From Glandiceps talaboti (lineage: Eukaryota; Hemichordata; Enteropneusta; Spengelidae): 64,000 bases of DNA. Location of the stretch: assembly GCF_964340395.1 (NCBI RefSeq), contig NC_135567.1:2218109-2282108 (forward strand). Direction: 5' to 3'. Position numbers and translations under genes: made by a program. Each line of letters begins with the position of its first letter. The first letter of the stretch is position 1. Of the stretch, positions 33,189 through 43,794 are shown in pieces. The notes beneath the pieces are model-generated. The model worked only from the letters and a program-made list of their open reading frames with translations. It made no database searches and was not told the origin of the DNA.

Positions 33189-34876
33189 ATACTAGTGGTG
33201 GGCAACAGTGTTTTTGTTCCAAACTGTTGTGTCTGGGTGATCAGGGATATATAACCGGTCTACCCACTGGGTAGACCATCTATCCAGACTTCAGTGAATG
33301 GACTGTGAATCAAGGTTGCCTTGACACTTGGGGTTGAGATAAGGGAGCCAGATGTCTTGACAGGTGTCTAGGGTCACTGGCTTGAAGTTCATTCATTAGT
33401 TGCATTCCTTGTTGGTCAGCTAGTCTTGTGTCCACTATTAATTTCTTCAAGGCAGACAAATGTGGATATGTTTTCTCCACTTTGAGGTGTGTGACAGACC
33501 ATCGGCAACTCTTTTTGTTGAATACTCTGCAGTGACTACAATTCGAAACAGGAAAAGAGACAAAATTTATTATTCAGATAAGCATTCATGTTAAAGGTGC
33601 TTTGGCTTGTGTATTTTGCTATGGACTACTACACCCACATCTCAAAAAACAAACATTATAAACCATACGTATATGCCTCAACCATGAGTGTCATGCAGCG
33701 ACTGGATTTATATTATCTGCAACTCGTTTCTAGGGATAATTTGTACATTGATCGGCTCATTAAAAGTGTACAGTAATGAATAAATAGCCTGTTTGATTCA
33801 AGGTTTAAACTTCAAGTGGTTTATTGAATACAGCATGCTTTGTGCCCTGTCGGCTTCGCGACTGGGTGTAGTGAGAAGATAGACGTGGCGACAGGTTGAT
33901 GTTTACAATGTATTTATATCACTGGAAGTTACGTCAGTAGATTTGATAATTTCCTTCTCGGATTGATGACTGGTACTTTAGGACAGGATCTTATTTAGAC
34001 TACATGTAAACGATAGTTGGCCTCTCCCTTCATTTTTACGACAGAACATGTTCACTTGTTTCCACTCCAACTGTGGCTGGAAGTAGAACCGATTACGTGC
34101 ATTCCTTGACCTTAGAATGCGATGATTTGTACAAATACGCGATAACTTGGCTGCTTTCTAAATTTCCTTTCTCATTCAGAAATCCTCTGAAAATTCAGAG
34201 AGTTCACTGTCACTGCGGACTACAATGTTTGTAGATGAAGAGTGAACCTTAAACTTTGGACGTGTGTCAATTATTCATTATCATTCAATTAAGACGTGTT
34301 AGTTTGATGTCTAGACCAATCAGTTCTCTCAATTTGCTCCATCAATATACTGGTATAATTTAAAGTAGACTTTTGTTATTTTTATTCCTTCTATTCATAG
34401 TGTTCAGGGTTTGACATCATCAGTTTGAATATGACTATTTCACATTGAAGAGAATCTATATTTCTGTTACAGTGGTTGACTAAACTGAACAATTTGTATT
34501 CAAATATTGTACCAGGTTAGACTTTGTCAAATCTTCTTCCTATGACATGTTAATGTACCTAATGTATATTTCTGATACATTTATGTATGTTTATCTTGAA
34601 AGAAAGCTATTTATATTCTAACCGAATCACACCTGCCCTTGTCCTCAGTGTATTTCTGTCAACATGTACATTATGGTCTAGGGCTGCAAGTAAGTTCCGT
34701 GCTCTATAAACTGATGGGTATGCTGTGCGCTTAGTTGCATACATCAATATATGCTGGTGAAATGACTCAGTGTCTAAAGTTGTCCTGAAAACAAATATAC
34801 AGAACAGTATATTTATCTAATGTGTATTTATTTATTTCAATTCACTTAAAAGTTATACAGAAAAACATAGTTATCC

Positions 34877-34915
<39 letters not shown>

Positions 34916-35615
34916 ACACATATTTTTCCATGCCTATACATTATAGCCTGTGTTAAAGAGAAACTTCTGACACTCAACATTCTAGCGAGTGTGTAACTAT
35001 TGTGCGTGTTGTGGGTCACTGCGGGTTGCTACGGGCCACTGCTGGTTGCTGCTGGCGACTGCGAGTTTGCTTTGTGCGGGTTACAATGTTCATACAGATT
35101 AATTACTACATGTATATGTATACGGAGGGGGGGGGGGTTATAGTGAGGATGATAATCATAGTATTGACTGTTCATACAGGTTATTTACCACAAGTGTATG
35201 TACGGTGGGGGGGGGGGGTGGTTAAGAAAACAGTATATTTCAACACTGGATGACAACTTAGCAAATGATTACTAATAATAGTATACTAGTACTATAGTCA
35301 TGATATTATTTCAATTTCAATTTTAATTTTAATCTTTATTACACTACACACACTACCAGAAAGTGTGGGCAACTTTAAAAAAAAATGAGTATGAGTGCCA
35401 GAGGTGTAGTAGAGTGCATGTCATGTAGCTGGGCCATATATAAAATACAGTCGCGACAATTTCTATGTATAACAATCAACATAATTTGCATGAACTCTAA
35501 TGAGTACATGTAAAGAGCAAAATGCTTGATCACGTATACGCACCTTATGTCCGACATCCTGAAGCAATTGACGTGTCTTTCATATCACAAGACTAGTTTT
35601 TGATCGTTTTGAACG
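33189..35615. other. Anonymous sequence with small repeats
   Basis: No supported gene. Contains a 21-nt near-perfect palindrome (GGTCTACCCACTGGGTAGACC, about 33256-33276), a (CA)n tract at about 34878-34920, and two related segments with poly-G (about 35085-35140 and 35170-35225). Confidence 0.5.
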
Positions 35616-36226
35616 ACCCGCAAATTGACCTGCAAATCGACCAGCAGTACGGCCTGTATCGACCTGCAGTACGGCCTGTCGACCCGCAGTACGGCCTGTC
35701 GACCCGCAGTACGGCCTGTCGACCCACAGTACGGCCTGTTGACCTGCAGTACGGCCTGTCGACCCGCAGTACGGCCTGTCGACCCGCAGTAAGGCCTGTC
35801 GACCCGCAGTACGGCCTGTATCGACCTGCAGTACGGCCTGTCGACCCGCAGTACGGCCTGTATCGACCTGCAGTATGGCCTGTCGACCCGCAGTACGGCC
35901 TGTATCGACCTGCAGTACGGCCTGTCGACCCGCAGTACGGCCTGTCGACCCGCAGTACGGCCTGTATCGACCTGCAGTATGGCCTGTCGTCCTGCAGTAC
36001 GGCCTGTATCGACCTGCAGTACGGCCTGTATCGACCTGCAGTACGGCCTGTATCGAACCACAGTATGGCCTGTCGTCCTGCAGTACGGCCTGTCGACCCG
36101 CAGTACGGCCTGTCGTCCCGCAGTATGGCCTGTATCGACCCGCAGTACGGCCTGTATCGAACCACAGTACGGCCTGTCGTCCTGCAGTACGGCCTGTCGA
36201 ACCACAGTAAGGCCTGTCGACCCGCA
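35616..36226. repeat. 20/22-bp GC-rich minisatellite
   Basis: About 29 units of CGACCCGCAGTACGGCCTGT (20 bp), with 22-bp variants that add AT. Long frames are open on both strands (up to 223 codons), which follows from repeats without stop triplets. It is strikingly GC- and CpG-rich compared with its neighbours. Confidence 0.95.
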
Positions 36227-36559
36227 AAATAACGATACTGCATTCTAGCATCTATATGAGGTAAATTCTATGTGCTACAATAAAGTCTTCTCTTGGCTTG
36301 GGTGTTCTTGAGTCTGAACTGTATGGGGTAAATGTAGATTCTCTTTGGTGTCAGACAATTTATTCATACTGTCATCTTCCTTTGTGGAAGTTTATAGAAA
36401 ATCAAGCATTATACATAAGGGATAATTTCAGCAACTACTAGTATTTTTAAGTCATTACAAAATTTAGATTTATACTTGAAATCAGTCTTTTGTTGTGGAC
36501 CATCTTTTTCTATATCTCCATTTTTACATCTTAATCCTAATCTGCAGTTGGCCTTTCAG
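36227..36559. other. Anonymous spacer
   Basis: About 330 bp between two minisatellites. Nothing recognised. Confidence 0.5.
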
Positions 36560-37400
36560 TGAAACCCCTCCACCTCCCCTTCCAAGGGGGCCTTTATTTG
36601 TCACTGGAACCCTCTCCCTACCCTTCCAAGGGGCCTATATTTGTAACTGGAACCCTCCCCTCCCAAGGGGGCCTATATTTGTAATTGGAACCCTCCCCTT
36701 CCAAGAGGGCCTATATTTGTAACCGGAACCCTCTCCCTACCCTTCCAAGGGGCCTATATTTGTAACCAGTACCCTCTCCCTACCGTTCCAAGAGGGCTTA
36801 TATTTGTAACTGGAACCCTCTGCTCCGAAGGGGCTTATATTTGTAACTGGAACCCTTCCCCTCCCCTTCCAATCGGGCCTATATTTGTAACTGGAACTCT
36901 CTCCCTCCCCTTCCAAGGGGCCTATATTTGTAACTGGAACCCTTCCCTTCCAAGGGGCCTATATTTGTAATTGGAACCCTCCCCTTCCAAGGGGCCTATA
37001 TTTGTAATTGGAACCCTTCCCTTCCAAGGGGCCTATATTTGTAATTGGAACCCTCCCCTTCCAAGGGGCCTATATTTGTAACTGGAACCCTTCCCTTCCA
37101 AGGGGCCTATATTTGTAATTGGAACCCTCCCCTTCCAAGGGGCCTATATTTGTAACTGGAACCCTTCCCTTCCAAGGGGCCTATATTTGTAATTGGAACC
37201 CTCCCCTTCCAAGGGGGGGGGGCTATATTTGTAATTGGAACCCTCCCCTTCCAAGAGGGCCTATATTTGTAATTGGAACCCTCCCCTTCCAAGGGGGCCT
37301 ATACTTGTAACTGGAACCCTCCCCCTCCCCTTCTAAGGGGCCTATATTTGGAATTAGAAGCCCCTCCCCTTCTAAGGAGGCCTATATTTGTAATTAGACA
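36560..37400. repeat. 37-41-bp minisatellite (CCTATATTTGTAACTGGAAC)
   Basis: About 21 units of CCTATATTTGTAACTGGAAC followed by CCTCCCCTTCCAAGGGG. CCTTGGAAGGGG/CCCCTTCCAAGG is nearly self-complementary, so each unit can form a small hairpin. Confidence 0.95.
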
Positions 37401-37654
37401 CAGGGTAAAGTTGTTCTATATCACACACTACACAATAACCTATACTATAATGAGAGTCATTTCATGATTTTACATCACTTACTTCCAATTTCAGAGAAAC
37501 ATCAAGTTGATCTTGTGCCTTTATAGGGTTTCTTTGCTATGGACTATTGCATCATTGGAGTCAACACAAATAGTGTGTTTTAGTTGTACACTGAATATTC
37601 ATCTCAAGAATATTCATTGTGCAACTTGAATATATTATTTCTACTAACATCAAC
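37401..37654. other. Anonymous spacer
   Basis: Short AT-rich segment between arrays without a gene. Confidence 0.5.
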
Positions 37655-38070
37655 CCACCATGCATTTCCCTACCAACAGTGGCATTTCACACGCCCACCA
37701 AGCACTTCCCTACCAACAGTGGCATTTCAAGTTCCCACCATTCATTTACCTACCACCTGTGATTTTCAAGTGCCCACCATGCATTTTCATACTAACAGTG
37801 GCATTTCACGTGGCCACCATACATTTCCCTTCCAACAGTGGCATTTCATGTACCCACAATGCATTTCCCTACTAACAGTGGCATTTCACGTGCCCACCAT
37901 ACATTTCCCTTCCAACAGTGGCATTTCATGTACCCACAATGCATTTCCCTACCAACAGTGGCATTTCACGTGCCCACCATACATTTCCCTTCCAACAGTG
38001 GCATTTCATGTACCCACAATGCATTTCCCTACCAACAGTGGCATTTCACATGCCCGCCATACATTTCCCT
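37655..38070. repeat. 40-bp minisatellite with 80-bp higher-order period
   Basis: About ten units of CCCTACCAACAGTGGCATTT plus CACGTGCCCACCATACATTT. From about 37780 two variants alternate (CACGTGCCCACC and CATGTACCCACA), giving an 80-bp higher-order repeat. Confidence 0.95.
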
Positions 38071-38194
38071 TCTGACAAAACAAAACTTTTCACAATGTCT
38101 CAAATGATATTATTTGTTATCTACTTTATTCATAATTTATATAACAATGACTATATATAAATGATTTTATTTTTACAAACTGTATCTGTCCTCA

Positions 38195-38735
38195 TCTTTA
38201 AATGTCTACCAACAAGAGAACAATCAGAAAGAAGTACAGTGCAAACAACATATTACCCTATAGATGAATTTTAATGTCTACCAACAAGAGAACCAATCAG
38301 AAAGAAGTACAGTGCAAACAAAATATTACCCTATAGATGAATTTCAATGTCTACCAACAGGAGGGAACCAATCAGAAAGAAGTACACTGCAAACATATTA
38401 CCCTATAGATGAATGTTAATGTCTACCAACAAGAGAACAATCAGAAAGAAGTACAGTGCAAACAACATATTACCCTATAGATGAATGTTAATGTCTACCA
38501 ACAAGAGAACAATCAGAAAGAAGTACAGTGCAAACATATTGCCCTATAGATGAATTTTAATGTCTACCAACAAGAGAACCAATCAGACAGAAGTACACTG
38601 CAAACATATTACCCTATAGATGAATGTTAATGTCTACCAACAAGAGAACCAATCAGAAAGAAGTACACTGCAAACAACATATTACCTTATAGATGAATTT
38701 CAATGTCTAACAAGAGAACGAATCAGAAAGAAGTA
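38195..38735. repeat. About 76-bp minisatellite
   Basis: Seven units starting AATGTCTACCAACAAGAGAA and ending CATATTACCCTATAGATGA. Confidence 0.95.
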
Positions 38736-38744
38736 CACATGAAG

Positions 38745-40545
38745 CAGTCAACATACATAGTGTACAAACACCATATATAGTGTAGACACCATACATAGTG
38801 TAGAGATACCATACATAGTGTGGAGACATTATGCATAGACTGTATAGACACCATACATAGAGTGTAGAGATACCATACATAGACTGTAGATACACCATAC
38901 ATAGTGTATATAGACACCATACATAGTGTAGAGACATAATGCGTAGAATGAAGAGACACCATATATAGTGTGGAGACATTAGGCATAGACTGTAGAGACA
39001 CCATACATAGTTTAGAGACACCATACATAGTGTAGAGACACCATACATAGTGTGTAGACACCATACATAGTGTGTATAGACACCATACATAGTGTGTATA
39101 GACACCATACATAGTGTGTATAGACACCATACATAGTGTATAGACACCATACATAGTGTGTAGACACCATACATAGTGTGTAGAGACACCATACATAGTG
39201 TACAGACACCATACATTGTGTGTAGAGACACCATACATAGTGTAGAGACACCATACATAGTGTGTAGAGACACCATACATAGTGTGTAGAGACACCATAC
39301 ATAGTGTAGAGACACTGTATAGTGTAGAGACACCATACATAGTGTAGAGACACCATACATAGTGTAGAGACACCATACATAGTGTAGAGACACTGTATAG
39401 TGTAGAGACACCATACATAGTGTAAAGAGACACCATGTAGAGTGTAGATACACCATTCATATTGTAGAGACACCATACATAGTGTGTAGAGACACCATAC
39501 ATAGTGTAGAGACCCCATACATAGTGTGTAGAGACCCGATACATAGAGTGTAGAGACACATACATACATGTAGAGTGTAGACAACATTCATTCATAGTGT
39601 AGAGACACCATGCATAGAATGTAAAAGGCACCTTGCATAGAGTGCAGAGGCACCATGCATAGACTGTAGAGACACCATGCATAGAGTATAGACACCATAC
39701 ATAGTGTGTAGAGACACCATACATAGTGTATAGACACCATACATAGTGTGTAGAGACACCATGCATAGAGTATAGACACCATACATAGTGTGTATAGACA
39801 CCATGCATAGAGTATAGACACCATACATAGTGTGCAGAGACACCATACATAGTGTAGAGACATCATACATAGTGTGTAGACACCATACATAGTGTGTAGA
39901 GACATCATACATAGTGTAGAGACATCATGCAGTGTATAGACACCATGTAGTGTAGAGACATTATGCATAGAGTGTAATGACACCATACATAGAGTGTAGA
40001 GACACCATACAGAGTGTAGAGACACCATACATAGCGTTGAGACACCAGATATAGAGTGTAGAGACACCATACATAGAGTAAAGATATCTTACATGGTGTA
40101 GAGACACCATACATAATGCGTAGAGATACCATACATAGTGTAGAGACATCATACATAGTGTGTAGACACCATACATAGTGTGTAGAGACATCATACATAG
40201 TGTAGAGACATCATGCAGTGTATAGACACCATGTAGTGTAGAGACATTATGCATAGAGTGTAATGACACCATACATAGAGTGTAGAGACACCATACAGAG
40301 TGTAGAGACACCATACATAGCGTTGAGACACCAGATATAGAGTGTAGAGACACCATACATAGAGTAAAGATATCTTACATGGTGTAGAGACACCATACAT
40401 AATGCGTAGAGATACCATACATAGTGTGTAGACACAAAAGTGTAGAGACATCAGACCTACTGTAGAGACACCATGTATAGAGTATAGACACCATACATAG
40501 TGCGTAGAGATACCATACATAGTGTAGAGACACCATACATAGATA
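38745..40545. repeat. About 20-bp minisatellite (AGAGACACCATACATAGTGT)
   Basis: About 90 units of 16-22 bp. A 286-bp block (about 39850-40135) is repeated directly at 40136-40421, showing segmental duplication inside the array. The very long Cys/Tyr-rich minus-strand frames (to 375 codons) are products of the repeat. Confidence 0.95.
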
Positions 40546-42205
40546 TACCTGCATATATATATAGATATCATAAGAGACACCATACAATATACATAGAGAC
40601 TGTATATACACCTTCTAACTACATGTATAGTACTGAATTTGATGACTCCTTTCATTTTACACTATGCAGAAATTTCTCAGGAGAAATTTAGGCAGTGATC
40701 ATAATCTGGGTATAGAACTATTAAAAAAGTAAAGCAAGATTACCTATGAAGTTTGTCAGAGATGCAAGAATAATGGAATAGATTATGGGTTTGACTTGTT
40801 AGTTTCATGTAGGGAGTACAGATCTGAGGGAATTATTTTGTTCCAGAGTTGTAATTTCAATACTTCTACTTTTTCCATTATCTCACATAAAGAGAACATC
40901 TTAAAGTTGACAATGGAATATAATTATGTAGACCTTGCACTATTTTGAAGAATTAACACTGCTATGTGTTGTACCCTCCAGTAGCTCCATGCAACAGATA
41001 AATGTTGTTTGTATACTTGTTTATGCTCTTCAATTGTAAACCTTGTATTGTAGTCTTTTCATAAATTGTACCATACCACACACTCTCTGCTAGTGTGTGT
41101 TGATGAGTATAACAATGATTAATTGATTGATTGATTGATTGATTGAGTGAGTGAGTGAGTGGGTTAGTGATTTCAATGATTACTACAGGGATATACTAAA
41201 TGCCCTAACAATTTGCTTAGTGACCTGAATAATGAAAAACATTGACATAACAACTAGTAAATAACTTAAAATAATACCAGTATATAGTTGTGCACTGATA
41301 GTACAGGGTAAAATATATACATAATATCACTTTCCCAGGCCATTTTACGAATCTGATTATCGTTATCCTATAAAATGACAAACAATGTATCCAGGCCTTT
41401 ATCTGTATTCAGTGCATATTTTCAAACACAATTAACACTGTAACATAATGTCAGCATAGGTCAATATCAAGTGAAATAAGTATGTATTTGTTTCAACTCT
41501 AAAACATACTTGATTGTATGTGTATACCAAAATATTGCAATGTGAATGAAAATGTGTTGGAACCAAATGAATTGATTTCATATTTCCTTATTGGTAAAAT
41601 GGGTTAATATATGGCAATATTTTATAAATCATTCAAATGTACATTAAATTTGAGTGGGAGATTCTACGTTAAAGAGAATTTTAAGATGACATTAAATTAT
41701 TGAAATAATATCATCTTCCTCTTCCCAAATTTTATAGATATAGTTATATTTATATAATATATATATTTAAAAAAATGTTTTTTTCATTATTTTTGTTGTT
41801 GTTGTTGTTGTTGTTATTGTTGTTTACCCTACTGTATTCACTGATGATGCAGTTGTGTAATAAAGTTATTATTGTTATCTCCCACTCAAATTTGCATGTT
41901 GTAACAATGTAGCATTTAGTCTGAGTTCTCAGATTTGCATGTAAATACAGAATTAGAAGAAATTGGTCTATAAATCAGGTTGGGTCAGAAAACTAGCAGA
42001 CATCTTAATTTGAGTTTGTTTTTAGTAATCATGCTACAAGACTTAATATACCAGGTAATATTATAGACACTGCCAACTACCTAGTGGTATTGTATTTATA
42101 CACAAACTAATCATATTCAACTGCAGTTATAGCATCATTACAGTTGTTAACCATAGTATTAAATGAAATTGTATGCACACATGCATGCATGCATGCAATA
42201 TTATA
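40546..42205. other. Anonymous AT-rich sequence
   Basis: No gene supported. Holds a (TTGA)n tract at about 41124-41160 preceded by LINE-tail-like sequence (AACAATGATTAATTGATTG), a (GTT)n tract at about 41796-41822, and (ATGC)n at about 42180-42197. Confidence 0.5.
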
Positions 42206-43150
42206 CAATCAATCAATCAATCTTTATTGTACAACAACATGCCATAGCAAGCATGGTAAAGCATACAAAAACAACATACAGAAATAATGTGAATACAATA
42301 AAATCTTTTAGCCAACTGTTGGAGGACAGTTTATATCAACAAGAAATTTTCCAAGAGGAAGTTTATCATCCGAGGTCAAAATATGCAAAAATTTACTTTT
42401 GTCATTTAAGGAATGAAAATTTGAATTATTTAAAAATAAGAAGAAAAAAGTGCATTTCTCTCATTTGTATAATGAGAACAAAGAATTAAATGATGAATTC
42501 ATCTTTTACCATATTTTGACAAAATTTACAGAATCTTTCATCTATAGGAATCTTAGGAGTACACCGTCTACCCAACTCAATTTGAATATTACACATGTAA
42601 TCCGAAATTCTAAATTTAGTCACTAGTTTTCTACAAACAGGATTTTTTATTTGCAGAAGATATTTCTCAAAACCAAAAACTGTTCTAAACAATCTGTTCT
42701 CATTTTGTTTTTATCAGTACTATTTCTTTTAATGTCATTATGTAATACCCTGTACCAAGATTTACACAATTCTTGACATAAATTATCATGAACCTTTTTG
42801 TTTATAGAATTAAACTTGCAAAGATTTGTCCACGTACTATTCTCACATTATTTATCAAGTAAATTTCTTATATAAATGCCCCATTTTGAATAACGCATAG
42901 GAGACATGTAGGCTGCTCTCAATAAACCATCTCCATCAGCAATTAATCTATAACAATACTTTAACATCAATTTAATTAAAGTGAAATTAACAGGAAAACG
43001 ACCCAATTCTCCAACAATACCACATCGTGATACCTTTTTAGAAACCCCAAGTAGAAATTTATAAAAAGAAAAACTAACGTCATCAAGAGAATTTCTTTTG
43101 CTATCAATTTCATAACCCCAAACTTCACAGCCGTAAGTCATAAATATACG
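42206..43150 (-). pseudogene. 5'-truncated CR1/L2-like LINE
   Basis: On the minus strand the sequence begins MTYGCEVWGYEID, the usual end of the RT domain. It continues with a region containing LGRFPVNFTLIKLMLKYCYR and then RKLVTKFRISDYMCNIQIEL and KIPIDERFCKFC, the typical C-terminal segment with a CxxC. The frame breaks between 42848 and 42692. It ends at an untranslated tail TTTGTATGCTTTACCATGCT and ATAAAGATTGATTGATTG at 42206. Missing 5' part and frame breaks mean it is inactive. Confidence 0.75.
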
Positions 43151-43172
43151 ATCACAATATACAATACCTTAC

Positions 43173-43245
43173 CTGGTTCCTCGTTGATGTACAACTGGGT
43201 CTGACTTTTTCCAGCTGATGAGTTGACAGCTTCAAGCTTTAGCTG
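43173..43245 (-). CDS. Candidate exon, 3' half, interrupted by the Gypsy element
   Basis: Read on the minus strand from the Gypsy target site, LKLEAVNSSAGKSQTQLYIN is open and ends at a good donor (CCAG|GTAAGG, 43173/43172). If the retrotransposon and one copy of its 4-bp duplication are removed, the frame continues in phase into 51396-51465. No protein family is recognised. Confidence 0.3.
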
Positions 43246-43533
43246 TGAAGTAATTTCCCTTTAGGGTAAAGTTACTTTGAACAGCACGGCTTGTAGCCCA
43301 ACCAATATATTTAGTCACACCAATTTACACACTAAAATTGCCACACATAAATATATCACACGGAGCGTAATTACTTACTTGTTTTCACTTTGCTGTCTGT
43401 CCTTCGAGTGCCGGTATTTGCCGATCCGGATGGCATCGTGACTTCTGGCACAGAGGGCGCCATCCGCCACCTGGCTGACAGCTGCACAGGGGCCTGTGGA
43501 CTGTCAGCAGGACAGTAGTCGGCAAATACCACA
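43246..43533 (-). repeat. 3' LTR (288 bp)
   Basis: Begins (minus strand) TGTGGTATTTGCC and ends AATTACTTCA. Identical by eye to 51108-51395. It contains the CpG-rich segment GGCACTCGAAGGACAG. I see no strong TATA box in a standard place. Confidence 0.95.
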
Positions 43534-43546
43534 CTCTCCCCCGCCC
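43534..43546 (-). other. Polypurine tract
   Basis: GGGCGGGGGAGAG on the minus strand, immediately upstream of the 3' LTR. This is the expected place for the primer of plus-strand DNA synthesis. Confidence 0.7.
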
Positions 43547-43613
43547 TAATGAAAAAGGCCCAACTGGGGAGGGGGGGAAATTGTTCCTCCGACACCATCC
43601 CATTCTATTTTAA

Positions 43614-43650
<37 letters not shown>

Positions 43651-43794
43651 TCTTCTTTTTTTTTTTCTTTGTCATGCCCCTACTAAATTTAAACGGTCAG
43701 CCCAGGGTGTTGGAATTCTGGATGTTCCCTATTCGCCTATTTGCTGCCACAGCCCAACTTTCCCCACTGGTGGAATAGAAAGGCTACCCTCGTT

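Noticed and set aside
35580-36251. Overlapping 206-223-codon frames on both strands
   Set aside because: Produced by the 20/22-bp repeat, which has few stops on either strand.
38707-39850. 249-375-codon Cys/Tyr/Met-rich minus-strand frames
   Set aside because: They are translations of the 20-bp minisatellite. Several frames are open at once and there is no non-repeat coding sequence.
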